NCBI RefSeq assembly: GCF_029667115.1
Contig: NZ_JARUIU010000004.1
Span: forward strand, 413,361 to 477,360
DNA length: 64,000 nt
Reading direction: 5' to 3'
From: Jeotgalibacillus sp. ET6
Lineage (GTDB): Bacteria > Bacillota > Bacilli > Bacillales > Jeotgalibacillaceae
Below, piece by piece: positions 7,968-15,289 of this stretch (position 1 is its first letter; each line of letters starts with the position of its first letter). Position numbers and translations under genes: made by a program. The notes beneath the pieces are model-generated. The model saw only the letters and a program-made list of their open reading frames with translations. It did no database searches and was not told where the DNA came from.

Positions 7968-8858
7968 CTACATATTGGCTCTGAGTCTTTTTAAGATTTG
8001 CTCGTATTCATCCTTGCCAATTCCCGGGGCAAATTCTTCCGGCAGATCGTCAAGATCCGGGATAGGTGCTCCTTCCGGGGTGCCTTCCTGTACGACCAGC
8101 GGCTGGCCGTTGCTTGGGTTTGTTCCCTTCCATATGGCACGTATATCCTGGTAGTCGCCATCACTCCATGTAAATAAAACATTTCCTACACCTTGATCTT
8201 CGTATTTTCTCGCGTGATCAAATACCCGGTTATCCAGGCTTGGTATTGGAAGCATTTTAGTCAAATCCACGCCTGTCGCAATTTCAAGCGCTTTAGCATA
8301 AGCAAGAATGTGAACTCCGCCGCGAACAAGCAGGTAGCCGATCATTTCTCTTGCTGTCGGGTGATCAGTCATTTCATACACTCTCATTTTATGCGTGCGT
8401 GCGCCGATCTCAAGAAAGAAGTTATGCATCAAATCTAAAACAAGATTTCCGCTTGAAAAAACATAGTCGCCTCTCCAGGGATTGCCCATTGAATCTCCTG
8501 CCAAGGACGTTTGTGCTGTTGCAATAAAAGCATACGTATTTCGCATATCTTTGCCATTTTGAAGAGGGGTCAGATCCGGTTCAGCTGTGAAGGAGGATCC
8601 TTTTTGCAAAAGATTAATCGTGTTGCTGACAAGCTCTACATGGCCGAATTCCTCTGCTGTAATACTCGCTACAATATCATAAAAGGGTTTCAGTTTTCCT
8701 TTTTGTCTGAAGTTAAAGGATTGGTACATATAATTATTAAGCGTAGACATTTCTCCGAATTTTCCACCCAGTAATTCCTGTACAGCAGCAGCCGCATTGG
8801 CATCTCCGTACTCGGGAGCAGGAAGCTCGATCAGCAGTTTATTTACTCGCTTAAACAC
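7968..8858 (-). CDS. Manganese-containing catalase
   Basis: A 296-residue dimanganese catalase, which disproportionates hydrogen peroxide. The ligand residues known from the Thermus enzyme can be placed: Glu36 in GKFGEMST, Glu70 and His73 in AEEFGHVE, Glu150 in FFLEIGART and His183 in RGGVHILAY. The C-terminal acidic tail (PIPDLDDLPEEFAPG) is typical of Bacillus members (YdbD/YjqC/CotJC group). Strong AAAGGAGG upstream of ATG. It follows a DUF2642 gene in one apparent transcription unit; the SigK-type promoter upstream suggests a mother-cell or spore-coat enzyme. Confidence 0.93.
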   Translation of the reverse strand: MFKRVNKLLIELPAPEYGDANAAAAVQELLGGKFGEMSTLNNYMYQSFNFRQKGKLKPFYDIVASITAEEFGHVELVSNTINLLQKGSSFTAEPDLTPLQNGKDMRNTYAFIATAQTSLAGDSMGNPWRGDYVFSSGNLVLDLMHNFFLEIGARTHKMRVYEMTDHPTAREMIGYLLVRGGVHILAYAKALEIATGVDLTKMLPIPSLDNRVFDHARKYEDQGVGNVLFTWSDGDYQDIRAIWKGTNPSNGQPLVVQEGTPEGAPIPDLDDLPEEFAPGIGKDEYEQILKRLRANM

Positions 8859-8875
8859 AAATAAAACCTCCTTTG

Positions 8876-8919
8876 CATATTCCTCCTGCTATGTGTATGT
8901 TCACATAGCGGAGGATATG
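8876..8919 (-). promoter_or_regulatory. Long intercistronic stem-loop before the Mn-catalase gene
   Basis: CATAT-CCTCC-GCTATGTG pairs with CACATAGC-GGAGG-ATATG, 18 base pairs with two single-base bulges and a 6-base loop. No T-run follows on either strand, so it is not a classical terminator. It lies between the DUF2642 stop and the catalase Shine-Dalgarno and holds a decoy GGAGGA inside the stem. Confidence 0.6.
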
Positions 8920-8934
8920 AAAAGGAGGGATTTT

Positions 8935-9159
8935 TTACGATGGAGAAACCCAGATGATTTGCTGCGTACGAATAAAGAAAGGTGTTTGATTAATCTCTAC
9001 AACAATATGATCCGGCATTACAGTTGTAAGCTTTCCTTGCAGAGAATTGCGTGTGGTCTGAACCACAATATTAGTACCGATAATGGTATTCAATGTCTGG
9101 TAAACGTACGGATCATATAGTGTAGTAAATTGAAGAGATTGCGGAGACTGTCCGTTCAT
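8935..9159 (-). CDS. DUF2642-family protein (YuzF-like)
   Basis: A 74-residue protein that fits the DUF2642 family of Bacillus: a single small Sm-like beta domain with TLNTIIGTNIVVQTTR followed by LQGKLTTVMPDHIVVEI and ending FFIRTQQIIWVSPS. Members are small spore-associated proteins of unknown function. I use ATG 9159 (MNGQSPQ), because AAGGGGTG lies 6 bases before it; the TTG at 9168 would be too close. First gene of a unit with the Mn catalase. Confidence 0.75.
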   Translation of the reverse strand: MNGQSPQSLQFTTLYDPYVYQTLNTIIGTNIVVQTTRNSLQGKLTTVMPDHIVVEINQTPFFIRTQQIIWVSPS

Positions 9160-9189
9160 AGTCAACACCCCTTAGTTAGCAATTAATCC

Positions 9190-9218
9190 TACTATATGAG
9201 CCGCCTTGATAAACGGTG
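9190..9218 (-). promoter_or_regulatory. SigK-type promoter for the DUF2642-Mn catalase unit
   Basis: On the minus strand CACC is followed after exactly 16 bases by CATATAGTA, which fits the SigK consensus (AC-containing -35, CATANNNTA -10). The -10 ends about 30 bp before the DUF2642 start. Confidence 0.5.
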
Positions 9219-9277
9219 ACACTATTGCAAAATAAGTTTTCCTGTCGCACTCCTTGAAAGATCAAAATGGAAGCTTC

Positions 9278-9307
9278 TTGACAGTTGTGGTGAATTACAT
9301 GAATAAT
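9278..9307 (+). promoter_or_regulatory. Candidate SigA promoter of the symporter operon
   Basis: TTGACA, an 18-base spacer, then AATAAT. A second weak -10-like TAAAAT occurs at 9342, so the exact start site is unsure. Confidence 0.4.
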
Positions 9308-9346
9308 AAGAAAAGATCGAATTTTCATTTATTTTGCCCTTTAAAA

Positions 9347-9360
9347 TGATAACGCTTACA
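9347..9360 (+). promoter_or_regulatory. cre site (CcpA operator)
   Basis: TGATAACGCTTACA matches the Bacillus catabolite-responsive element TGWNANCGNTNWCA at every defined position. It lies downstream of the candidate promoter and 15 bp before the first start codon of the symporter operon, a place where CcpA binding would block elongation. This points to glucose repression of the transporter. Confidence 0.7.
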
Positions 9361-9375
9361 GAACGGAGGGGAACT

Positions 9376-9558
9376 ATGCTGGTCTGGATTTTTGCCGTCC
9401 TGACAATCGGGTCGGTTATCGCAGGAGTTAAACAAAAAAGAAAACGCTGGTTTGCTTTGCCGATTGCCGCACTGTTCGGCTATATGGCGATCGAAATCAT
9501 TCGTGTGCCAATGCCGCTGTGGGATACCATTACTTTTATTTTCGACTTAAAAGGATAA
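9376..9558 (+). CDS. Small two-span membrane protein at the head of the symporter operon
   Basis: A 60-residue protein with two hydrophobic segments (about residues 1-15 and 24-37) split by the very basic loop KQKRKRW. The start ATG 9376 follows GGAGGGG; the longer frame from 9334 has no ribosome site. It ends 18 bp before the DUF4212 subunit gene and so is probably cotranslated with the symporter. I know no named family; a role as an accessory subunit is inference from position only. Confidence 0.7.
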   Translation: MLVWIFAVLTIGSVIAGVKQKRKRWFALPIAALFGYMAIEIIRVPMPLWDTITFIFDLKG

Positions 9559-9576
9559 GTGGGAGGAGAACGAAGT

Positions 9577-9879
9577 ATGAAAAGAATCGACAAAAAAACA
9601 GCTGATGCTTATTTTCGGACAAGAACAATTTTAATCAGCATTTATTTAGTCATTGGATTTAGTGCTTCATTCGGTGCCGTCTTCTTTGCGGAATTTCTGG
9701 CTGAATTTACGTTTAACGGCTTTCCGCTTCACTACTATATGGGCGCTCAGGGAGCCGTTCTAACCTTTATTATTCTGCTTTTTGTCAATGCGATTGTCAG
9801 CGACAGGATCGATAAAAAGTATGGGATTGATGAAGCCAGAAACGAATCCATTGGATCTGGTAAAACGGTGGACCATTAA
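9577..9879 (+). CDS. Sodium/solute symporter small subunit (DUF4212)
   Basis: A 100-residue membrane protein with two transmembrane helices (about residues 18-40 and 55-75). The closing pattern FPLHYYMGAQGAV followed by a helix and DRIDKKYGI is that of the DUF4212 small subunits that pair with VC_2705-type symporters. ATG 9577 has GGGAGGAG upstream. The large symporter subunit begins 44 bp downstream. Confidence 0.8.
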   Translation: MKRIDKKTADAYFRTRTILISIYLVIGFSASFGAVFFAEFLAEFTFNGFPLHYYMGAQGAVLTFIILLFVNAIVSDRIDKKYGIDEARNESIGSGKTVDH

Positions 9880-9923
9880 AAAGCAGATATCCGTTCATTA
9901 AAGGACTTTAAAGGAGGAAGAGG

Positions 9924-11600
9924 ATGGATACTCAATTTATTGTATCTCTGGCCTTTATTTTAGGTACTTTTGGTTTATACATAGGAATTGCCATATACAA
10001 TCAGGCAAAAGCAACATCCGATTTTTATGTAGCCGGCCGCGGTGTGCCGCCGATTTACAACGGGATGGCAATAGGAGCGGACTGGATGAGTGCGGCTTCA
10101 TTCATTGGAATGGCAGGGACCGTCATGGTCATGGGCTATGACGGACTCGGTTACATCATGGGCTGGACAGGCGGCTATTTATTGCTGACTTTTCTGCTTG
10201 CGCCTCAGCTCCGAAAATACGGAAGATATACCGTTCCGGAATTTATTGGAGATCGGTACGGCAGTAATTTAGCCAGGTTAATTGCTGCTTTTGCAACGAT
10301 CATTATCAGTTTTACGTATTCCATTGGTCAAATGTCCGGTTCCGGCGTAGTTATTGGCCGGCTGCTTGAGGTCGACTACCGAATTGGAACGGTTATTGGT
10401 GCCGGGCTGATTGCCTTTTACGCTGCATTAGGAGGGATGAAGGGGATCACTTGGACTCAGGTAGCGCAGTATGTTGTGCTGATCACTGCTTACCTGGTGC
10501 CGGTCATCTTTATGTCGCTGCAGATTGAAGGCAACCCGCTGCCTTGGGTCTCCTACGGGCAGGTATTAGATGCCATGAGTGTGATTGATCAGGATCTTGG
10601 TATCTCAGAATACCTCGTGCCTTTTACTGCAGGAACGAAATGGCAGTTTTTGGCCCTTATGTTTACATTGATGGCTGGAACGGCTGGACTTCCACATGTA
10701 ATCGTACGATTTTATACGGTATCCACGATGAAAGCGGCCCGTTGGAGCGGAGCATGGGCAATTCTTTTTATTGGTCTTCTTTATCTTTCAGCTCCCGCAT
10801 ATGCTGCGTTTTCACGTTTTATCCTGCTTACGGAGGTGGCAAATTCACCAATCAATAACTTGCCTGAATGGACAAGGTCCTGGGTTGACACCGGCATGCT
10901 CCAGGTGGCTGATACGAACGGGGATGGTGTTCTGCAATGGGCAGAGCTCCAGATTGCCAATGATATTGTGGTTATGGCCACACCTGAAATTGCCAACCTC
11001 GGTGTATTTGTTATCGGACTAATGGCTGCAGGTGCCATGGCGGCTGCTCTTTCAACTGCCGGGGGATTAATGATCGCCATTTCTGCTGCCCTGTCTCACG
11101 ATATTTACTTCCGCTCCATCAACCCAAATGCCACAGATAAGAAAAGGCTGGCGGTCGGAAGATGGTCGATTGTTCTCGCTTCTCTTGTGGCAGGACTCGT
11201 TGCGCTGAATCCTCCAGGCGCCATTACACAAATTGTAGCCTGGGCCTTTGCCTTAGCATCAGGTTCGTTCTTCCCAGCGCTATTGCTTGGCGTTTGGTGG
11301 AAGCGCTCCAATGCACCAGGGGTAATAGCGGGAATGCTTGTCGGTCTTAGTGTGACGCTCGGCTATATTTTTGCTGCAAAATACGGGGGATTCACAATAC
11401 TTGGCATTATTGATACCGGGGCAGGGGTATTTGGAGCTGCTGCGGCAATAGTGACCAATATTGCAGTCTCATTAGCTGCCAAGCCGCCATCAAAGAAAAT
11501 ACAAGAAGAAGTCCAGGATCTTCGTTATCCTGAGCAAATGACATATCGGGATGGTGAGGTGTGGCTGGATGACGGAGAAGACGTTCCGCCAACCAAGTGA
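9924..11600 (+). CDS. Sodium:solute symporter, VC_2705-type (SSS family)
   Basis: A 558-residue transporter with about 13 transmembrane helices, related to acetate permease ActP. Family signatures include DFYVAGRGVPP near residue 35, SAASFIGMAG near 55, and GLPHVIVRFY near 255. Between two helices lies a hydrophilic insertion carrying DTNGDGVLQWAE (about residues 329-340), a canonical EF-hand calcium loop. Substrates of this subfamily are short carboxylates such as acetate, which fits the cre site upstream. GAGGAAGAGG precedes the ATG. The downstream cNMP/CBS/DUF294 and exonuclease genes form a neighbourhood that also accompanies this symporter in Proteobacteria. Confidence 0.88.
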   Translation: MDTQFIVSLAFILGTFGLYIGIAIYNQAKATSDFYVAGRGVPPIYNGMAIGADWMSAASFIGMAGTVMVMGYDGLGYIMGWTGGYLLLTFLLAPQLRKYGRYTVPEFIGDRYGSNLARLIAAFATIIISFTYSIGQMSGSGVVIGRLLEVDYRIGTVIGAGLIAFYAALGGMKGITWTQVAQYVVLITAYLVPVIFMSLQIEGNPLPWVSYGQVLDAMSVIDQDLGISEYLVPFTAGTKWQFLALMFTLMAGTAGLPHVIVRFYTVSTMKAARWSGAWAILFIGLLYLSAPAYAAFSRFILLTEVANSPINNLPEWTRSWVDTGMLQVADTNGDGVLQWAELQIANDIVVMATPEIANLGVFVIGLMAAGAMAAALSTAGGLMIAISAALSHDIYFRSINPNATDKKRLAVGRWSIVLASLVAGLVALNPPGAITQIVAWAFALASGSFFPALLLGVWWKRSNAPGVIAGMLVGLSVTLGYIFAAKYGGFTILGIIDTGAGVFGAAAAIVTNIAVSLAAKPPSKKIQEEVQDLRYPEQMTYRDGEVWLDDGEDVPPTK

Positions 11601-11607
11601 TCACAAC

Positions 11608-13473
11608 ATGATCAAGGAAATGGCTGCACGCACATCCTTATTTTCATCGATGGCAGAAAACGAGTTTTCTGCCATCTACGGCCGTTGCGAGGAAAGGGAA
11701 TATGAAAAGGGAGTTCTCATTGCTCATGCATACAAGAAAAGGGAGGGGGTTTTCCTGGTTACCTCCGGGCTGGCTGAAGTATATGCTGCCGGAAGTATGC
11801 AGGAAAGAGAGGTGCTCGAACTGGCGGGTCCTGGAGAAATTCTGGGACTGGCCAGTTTAAGTACCATGCTCCGTTCTTCCGAAGAGAAGGTAAATACAGT
11901 TGAAATCCAAGTGTTGGAACCAACGCTTGGATTGTTTATTCCCTATGAGGTTCTTCGTGAAATATGGAACTTCCCGCACGTACAAGCTTTTTTTCTTGAA
12001 AAGACCATTTTCAGGCTTCAGGATGTGTACCATTCTCTTACAGAACAGCTTCAGCAGTCCAATGGACTTAGCAGCCAGCGAAAGGTTTTTAAGCGTGTGC
12101 AGGATTTGATGTCTGCCCCGCTTCTCTCATTATCTTCTTCAAGTACTTTACAAGAAGGAATCGAATTCATGTCCCGCCGCAAACTGAGTGCCGTGGTTCT
12201 GTTAGATGATGCTCAATTGCTTGGTGTCGTGTCTATTAGGGAAACAATCGACGCAATCGCTGCGAACCAGCCGCTATCATTGCCTCTGGCATCTATCGCA
12301 AATAAAAGACCTTATGTGATCTCACGCTCTGCGTATTATTATGATGCACTTGGAGCTTTTCAGCAGCAGCCTGATCTCCGTCATCTCGTAGTCGTAAATG
12401 ATGAAGAGCTGCCGGTTGGCATGCTCACCCTTTCAGATGTACTAAAGCAGCGTCACCGGTTTATTCAGCAGACCATGAAAAAAATTCATCAGCTGACGAA
12501 AGAATCTATTAGAGAAACAGCCGTTCAGCTGCAGCAACTCTCTCATCAGCTGCTTGAAGAAAATGAAAGCTTTCGAATGATTGCTTCCATTATGACACCG
12601 CTTTTCGATCAGCTGGTGATTAAAGTGATTCACCTCGCTCAAAAAGAAATAAAGCAGCAATACAATCTGACCGCACCGTGTGAGTTTGTTTTCTATCAAA
12701 TGGGTAGTGCGGGAAGAGGAGAACAGCTGATGATGACGGATCAGGATCATTTTTTAGTATATAAAGAATTGACTCCCGAATCTGAACAATATTTCAGCCT
12801 GCTGGGAGATCAAGTGGTCGAATGGCTGGAAGAGGCAGGGTTTGCACCGTGTGATGGGAATATGATGGCTAGCAATCCGGTTTGGCGGGGCTCAATAGAA
12901 AGTTGGCAGCAAAGGATTCATCGTTTTGCTGTACGGTCTACACCTGAGCATATTCTGCACGCCTTCAACTTTTTTGCGATGAGAAGAATCTCGGGAAGCA
13001 GAACGCTGCACCTTGTATTTCTCTCCATTATAGAAGATGAGCTAAAGCGTTCAGGCGTCCTCCTTACACAAATGGGACGAGAGCTTAGAGGGTCGGTTAT
13101 TCCTGTTATGGATCACCGGATTCGCTCGCTTCTTTTACGTGAAGGAAGAAGAATCCAGATAAAAAAGCAAATACTGTTTCCTTTTCACCACTCTCTTCAA
13201 ATAAAAGGTCTTCTTCATCAGATCATTGAAGGGTCAGCCTCATCAAAGATTGAAGCGTTGGCTGAAAAAAAGAAGCTGACAAAGGATGCAGCAGAAGAGC
13301 TCAAAGAAAGCTTGGATATTGTGCTTATGCTTTACTTTAAAGATAAGAAACAAAAAGGCACTGGTCAGATCAATACAGAAGAACTTACAGGAAGAGAAAA
13401 AGCATTGCTGTCAAGAGCGTTAAATGTGTTAAGGGAATTTCAGGTCAATACGCTGAGAGAACTCGGAGTCTAA
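11608..13473 (+). CDS. cNMP-binding/CBS/DUF294 putative nucleotidyltransferase regulator
   Basis: A large soluble protein of about 620 residues. In order: a cyclic-nucleotide-binding-like barrel (about 10-140), a pair of CBS domains (about 165-285), a DUF294 nucleotidyltransferase-like domain with GSAGRGEQ and TDQDH (about 355-375), and the DUF294 C-terminal helical domain. The GS...D-x-D arrangement resembles GlnD/GlnE-type transferases. Its partner is unknown; gene order suggests it senses adenylate or cyclic nucleotides and modifies or controls the symporter or acetate metabolism (inference). The start is unsure: the frame is open to 11551 and overlaps the symporter; ATG 11608 lies just after the symporter stop. 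Confidence 0.82.
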   Translation: MIKEMAARTSLFSSMAENEFSAIYGRCEEREYEKGVLIAHAYKKREGVFLVTSGLAEVYAAGSMQEREVLELAGPGEILGLASLSTMLRSSEEKVNTVEIQVLEPTLGLFIPYEVLREIWNFPHVQAFFLEKTIFRLQDVYHSLTEQLQQSNGLSSQRKVFKRVQDLMSAPLLSLSSSSTLQEGIEFMSRRKLSAVVLLDDAQLLGVVSIRETIDAIAANQPLSLPLASIANKRPYVISRSAYYYDALGAFQQQPDLRHLVVVNDEELPVGMLTLSDVLKQRHRFIQQTMKKIHQLTKESIRETAVQLQQLSHQLLEENESFRMIASIMTPLFDQLVIKVIHLAQKEIKQQYNLTAPCEFVFYQMGSAGRGEQLMMTDQDHFLVYKELTPESEQYFSLLGDQVVEWLEEAGFAPCDGNMMASNPVWRGSIESWQQRIHRFAVRSTPEHILHAFNFFAMRRISGSRTLHLVFLSIIEDELKRSGVLLTQMGRELRGSVIPVMDHRIRSLLLREGRRIQIKKQILFPFHHSLQIKGLLHQIIEGSASSKIEALAEKKKLTKDAAEELKESLDIVLMLYFKDKKQKGTGQINTEELTGREKALLSRALNVLREFQVNTLRELGV

Positions 13474-13499
13474 TACATTCTACGAAGGGGGCTGAAAGG

Positions 13500-14150
13500 A
13501 TGATGTGGTCAAAAAAACAATTCCGCCATCAGCTTAATAGTGAAATCCCGCTTTCCACACCTCTGGATCAGCTGCAATTACTTGTAATAGATACTGAAAC
13601 AACAGGCTTTGCGGTGGGCAAGCAGGACAGGCTCATTGAAGTGGGAGCAGTGCCGGTTGCAGGTCTGCAGGTGTTGGAAAAAAACATCTTTCATTCATAT
13701 GTAAATCCCGAAAGAGACATTCCGCCTGAGATTACGTCTCTGACATCGATTAAACAGGAGGATGTGGTTCATGCCCCTGCCTCACTTGAAGTAATCAACC
13801 ATGTATTTGCTCATGCAAGGGAGTATGAAGTAAACGCTATTGCCGGCCATTACCTGTCGTTTGATCTCCAGGTGTTCAAACATGAACTAAGAAGGGCTGC
13901 TTTGAAATTTCAGCAGCCGCCAAGCGTTGACACATTGGATTTGCTTGCCTATTTAGTGCCTGCATGGGAAATGAAAGATCTATCCTATTATGCAGCTGTT
14001 TTTGAAACGAGAATGTACAACAGACACACGGCCGTTGGAGACGCCTTAACCGCAGCCTATTTATTTTGTGAGCTTGGGGAACGGCTGAAAGAACGTGGAA
14101 AAACCACGTGGGGAGATTTGCTTGAGCTGTCCTCTTCCAGACAAATATAG
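13500..14150 (+). CDS. 3'-5' exonuclease, DnaQ-like (DEDDh)
   Basis: A 216-residue exonuclease with all three Exo motifs: Exo I VIDTETTGF (Asp31 and Glu33), Exo II AGHYLSFDLQVF (Asp) and Exo III YNRHTAVGDA (His and Asp), so it should be catalytically active on single-stranded DNA or RNA ends. GAAGGGGG precedes the ATG. It follows the DUF294 gene by 26 bp. The same exonuclease is found next to cNMP/CBS/DUF294 genes in acetate-uptake clusters elsewhere, but what a nuclease does there is not known. Confidence 0.87.
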   Translation: MMWSKKQFRHQLNSEIPLSTPLDQLQLLVIDTETTGFAVGKQDRLIEVGAVPVAGLQVLEKNIFHSYVNPERDIPPEITSLTSIKQEDVVHAPASLEVINHVFAHAREYEVNAIAGHYLSFDLQVFKHELRRAALKFQQPPSVDTLDLLAYLVPAWEMKDLSYYAAVFETRMYNRHTAVGDALTAAYLFCELGERLKERGKTTWGDLLELSSSRQI

Positions 14151-14269
14151 AGAAAAAAATAAATGTGCTCAGATTGGTTTTAAATAGAATGCTATATGGG
14201 AATAGTTCTATGGTGCAAAATTGTGCTATGACACTCCGAACAGGAGCAGAAAGAAAGGGACCAGGAAAC

Positions 14270-14482
14270 ATGTCGATTGAATCGTTAATGAATGAGTATG
14301 AATTACTGCAGACGCAAACTCAAACCGGTGAACAGCTGGATGATTTATATGCGGACCTGATGATCAGAATGGAAAAAGCATTTGAAATTCCGGGCATCAT
14401 TACCGGCGAATGGGAGCAGGACAACAAACCTGTAAGCACCCTATACCGGTTAATTGCCAGCAGCCGGCTAATGAAAACCTAA
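14270..14482 (+). CDS. Hypothetical protein, end of the symporter operon
   Basis: A 70-residue soluble, acidic, probably helical protein (MSIESLMNEYELLQTQ at the N-terminus; C-terminal TLYRLIASSRL). I do not recognise a family. The ATG at 14270 is chosen over an upstream frame start because AAAGGGA lies in front of it. There are 119 bp between it and the exonuclease gene, and a terminator follows, so it may be the last gene of the operon or have its own promoter. Confidence 0.55.
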   Translation: MSIESLMNEYELLQTQTQTGEQLDDLYADLMIRMEKAFEIPGIITGEWEQDNKPVSTLYRLIASSRLMKT

Positions 14483-14520
14483 CGTTAAGGGTGCGATCTG
14501 GAGCATCCACATAAAGAGGT

Positions 14521-14560
14521 CCATTATTCAACCAGGGAAGAATGATGGCCGGCTTTTTTA
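14521..14560 (+). terminator. Terminator of the symporter operon
   Basis: CCATTATTC pairs with GAATGATGG around an 10-11-base loop, followed by CCGGCTTTTTT. Confidence 0.65.
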
Positions 14561-14614
14561 AACATGTACTGATTATGGGGATTTAAGCCTTCTGGAAAGA
14601 TACCTTAAATAAAC

Positions 14615-14643
14615 TTGACAGATACAGGTTTATAAGATATGAT
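14615..14643 (+). promoter_or_regulatory. Strong SigA promoter for the 14.65-15.09 kb RNA
   Basis: A perfect -35 TTGACA, a 17-base spacer and TATGAT as -10. The predicted start (about 14650) falls at the 5' edge of the long helix that bounds the candidate RNA. This is the best promoter match I saw in the window. Confidence 0.75.
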
Positions 14644-14646
14644 GAT

Positions 14647-15089
14647 GGATGATTGTTTTACGGAAGCAAAAAGATTGAGCAGCTGTCCTCACCAGCGTGC
14701 TCGCTATGAAATTTTATATAGGTCTGGACTTTAAGGCCTGATTGACGATCTCCGCGCATAAGGCGGATAAACTGAGCAGTAAAAATCGTTTGACACCAAA
14801 ATAGGCAATAACCCTCAAAGAATGCCGGAGTGCAACCCAGCACTTGGACAGGCATCCACTATTTTCTGCGTATCAAAGGACCATTCCATGTTTTACTTCT
14901 TATCGGTTCACGTTGCATGAACCCTTTCAGACCAACATCCAGATAATGAACTTATGTATGGGAACAACCATACCCAAGTAATGTCTGATTCACACTGGCA
15001 CGGTCGAGGAGCCGTAAGGACGAAAGAGAGGCAGGGCTTTCGTTGTTTTAGGTATTATGTAAAAGCTGCTTCCGTAAAATCAATCATCC
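14647..15089 (+). ncRNA. Candidate large structured RNA (about 440 nt), unassigned
   Basis: The ends pair: 14647-14667 (GGATGATTG then TTTTACGGAAGC) matches the reverse complement of 15068-15089 over 21 bp with one bulged A. Inside are several compact hairpins: ATGCC/GGCAT enclosing AGTGC/GCACT (14822-14855), GGTTCA/TGAACC (14905-14923), GTATGG/CCATAC (14956-14973) and ACGAAAG/CTTTCGT (15020-15043). No plausible coding frame spans it. A perfect SigA promoter starts transcription at its 5' edge. There is no T-run after the closing helix, so the RNA is either processed or is the leader of the CNNM gene 200 nt downstream. I do not see the conserved cores of RNase P, tmRNA, SRP RNA or the M-box. 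OLE RNA should be tested. Confidence 0.6.
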
Positions 15090-15289
15090 AACTAAACTCC
15101 TACACTCTTCCAATCACTATCTTCTTTCCTGTAAACTCCTATATACTATTATGACAAAACGTTTAAATACATAATGTAATGCCTCTAAGTGAAAAAAATC
15201 ATTAATTCATATGTACGAGTGGAATTTTCAACTCAATTAGTATACGCTATTACTTAATAAATTGTTGAAGTTAATCAGGAGGAATATAG

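Noticed and set aside
8193..9120. Plus-strand frames opposite the Mn catalase and DUF2642 genes
   Set aside because: Shadows of well-supported minus-strand genes.
9559..9576. GTG start at 9559 for the DUF4212 subunit
   Set aside because: It would place the ribosome site inside the coding region; ATG 9577 has GGGAGGAG at the right distance.
14658..15154. Open frames at 14658-14855 (minus) and 14954-15154 (plus)
   Set aside because: They lie inside the candidate structured RNA, have no ribosome-binding site and no protein-like composition.
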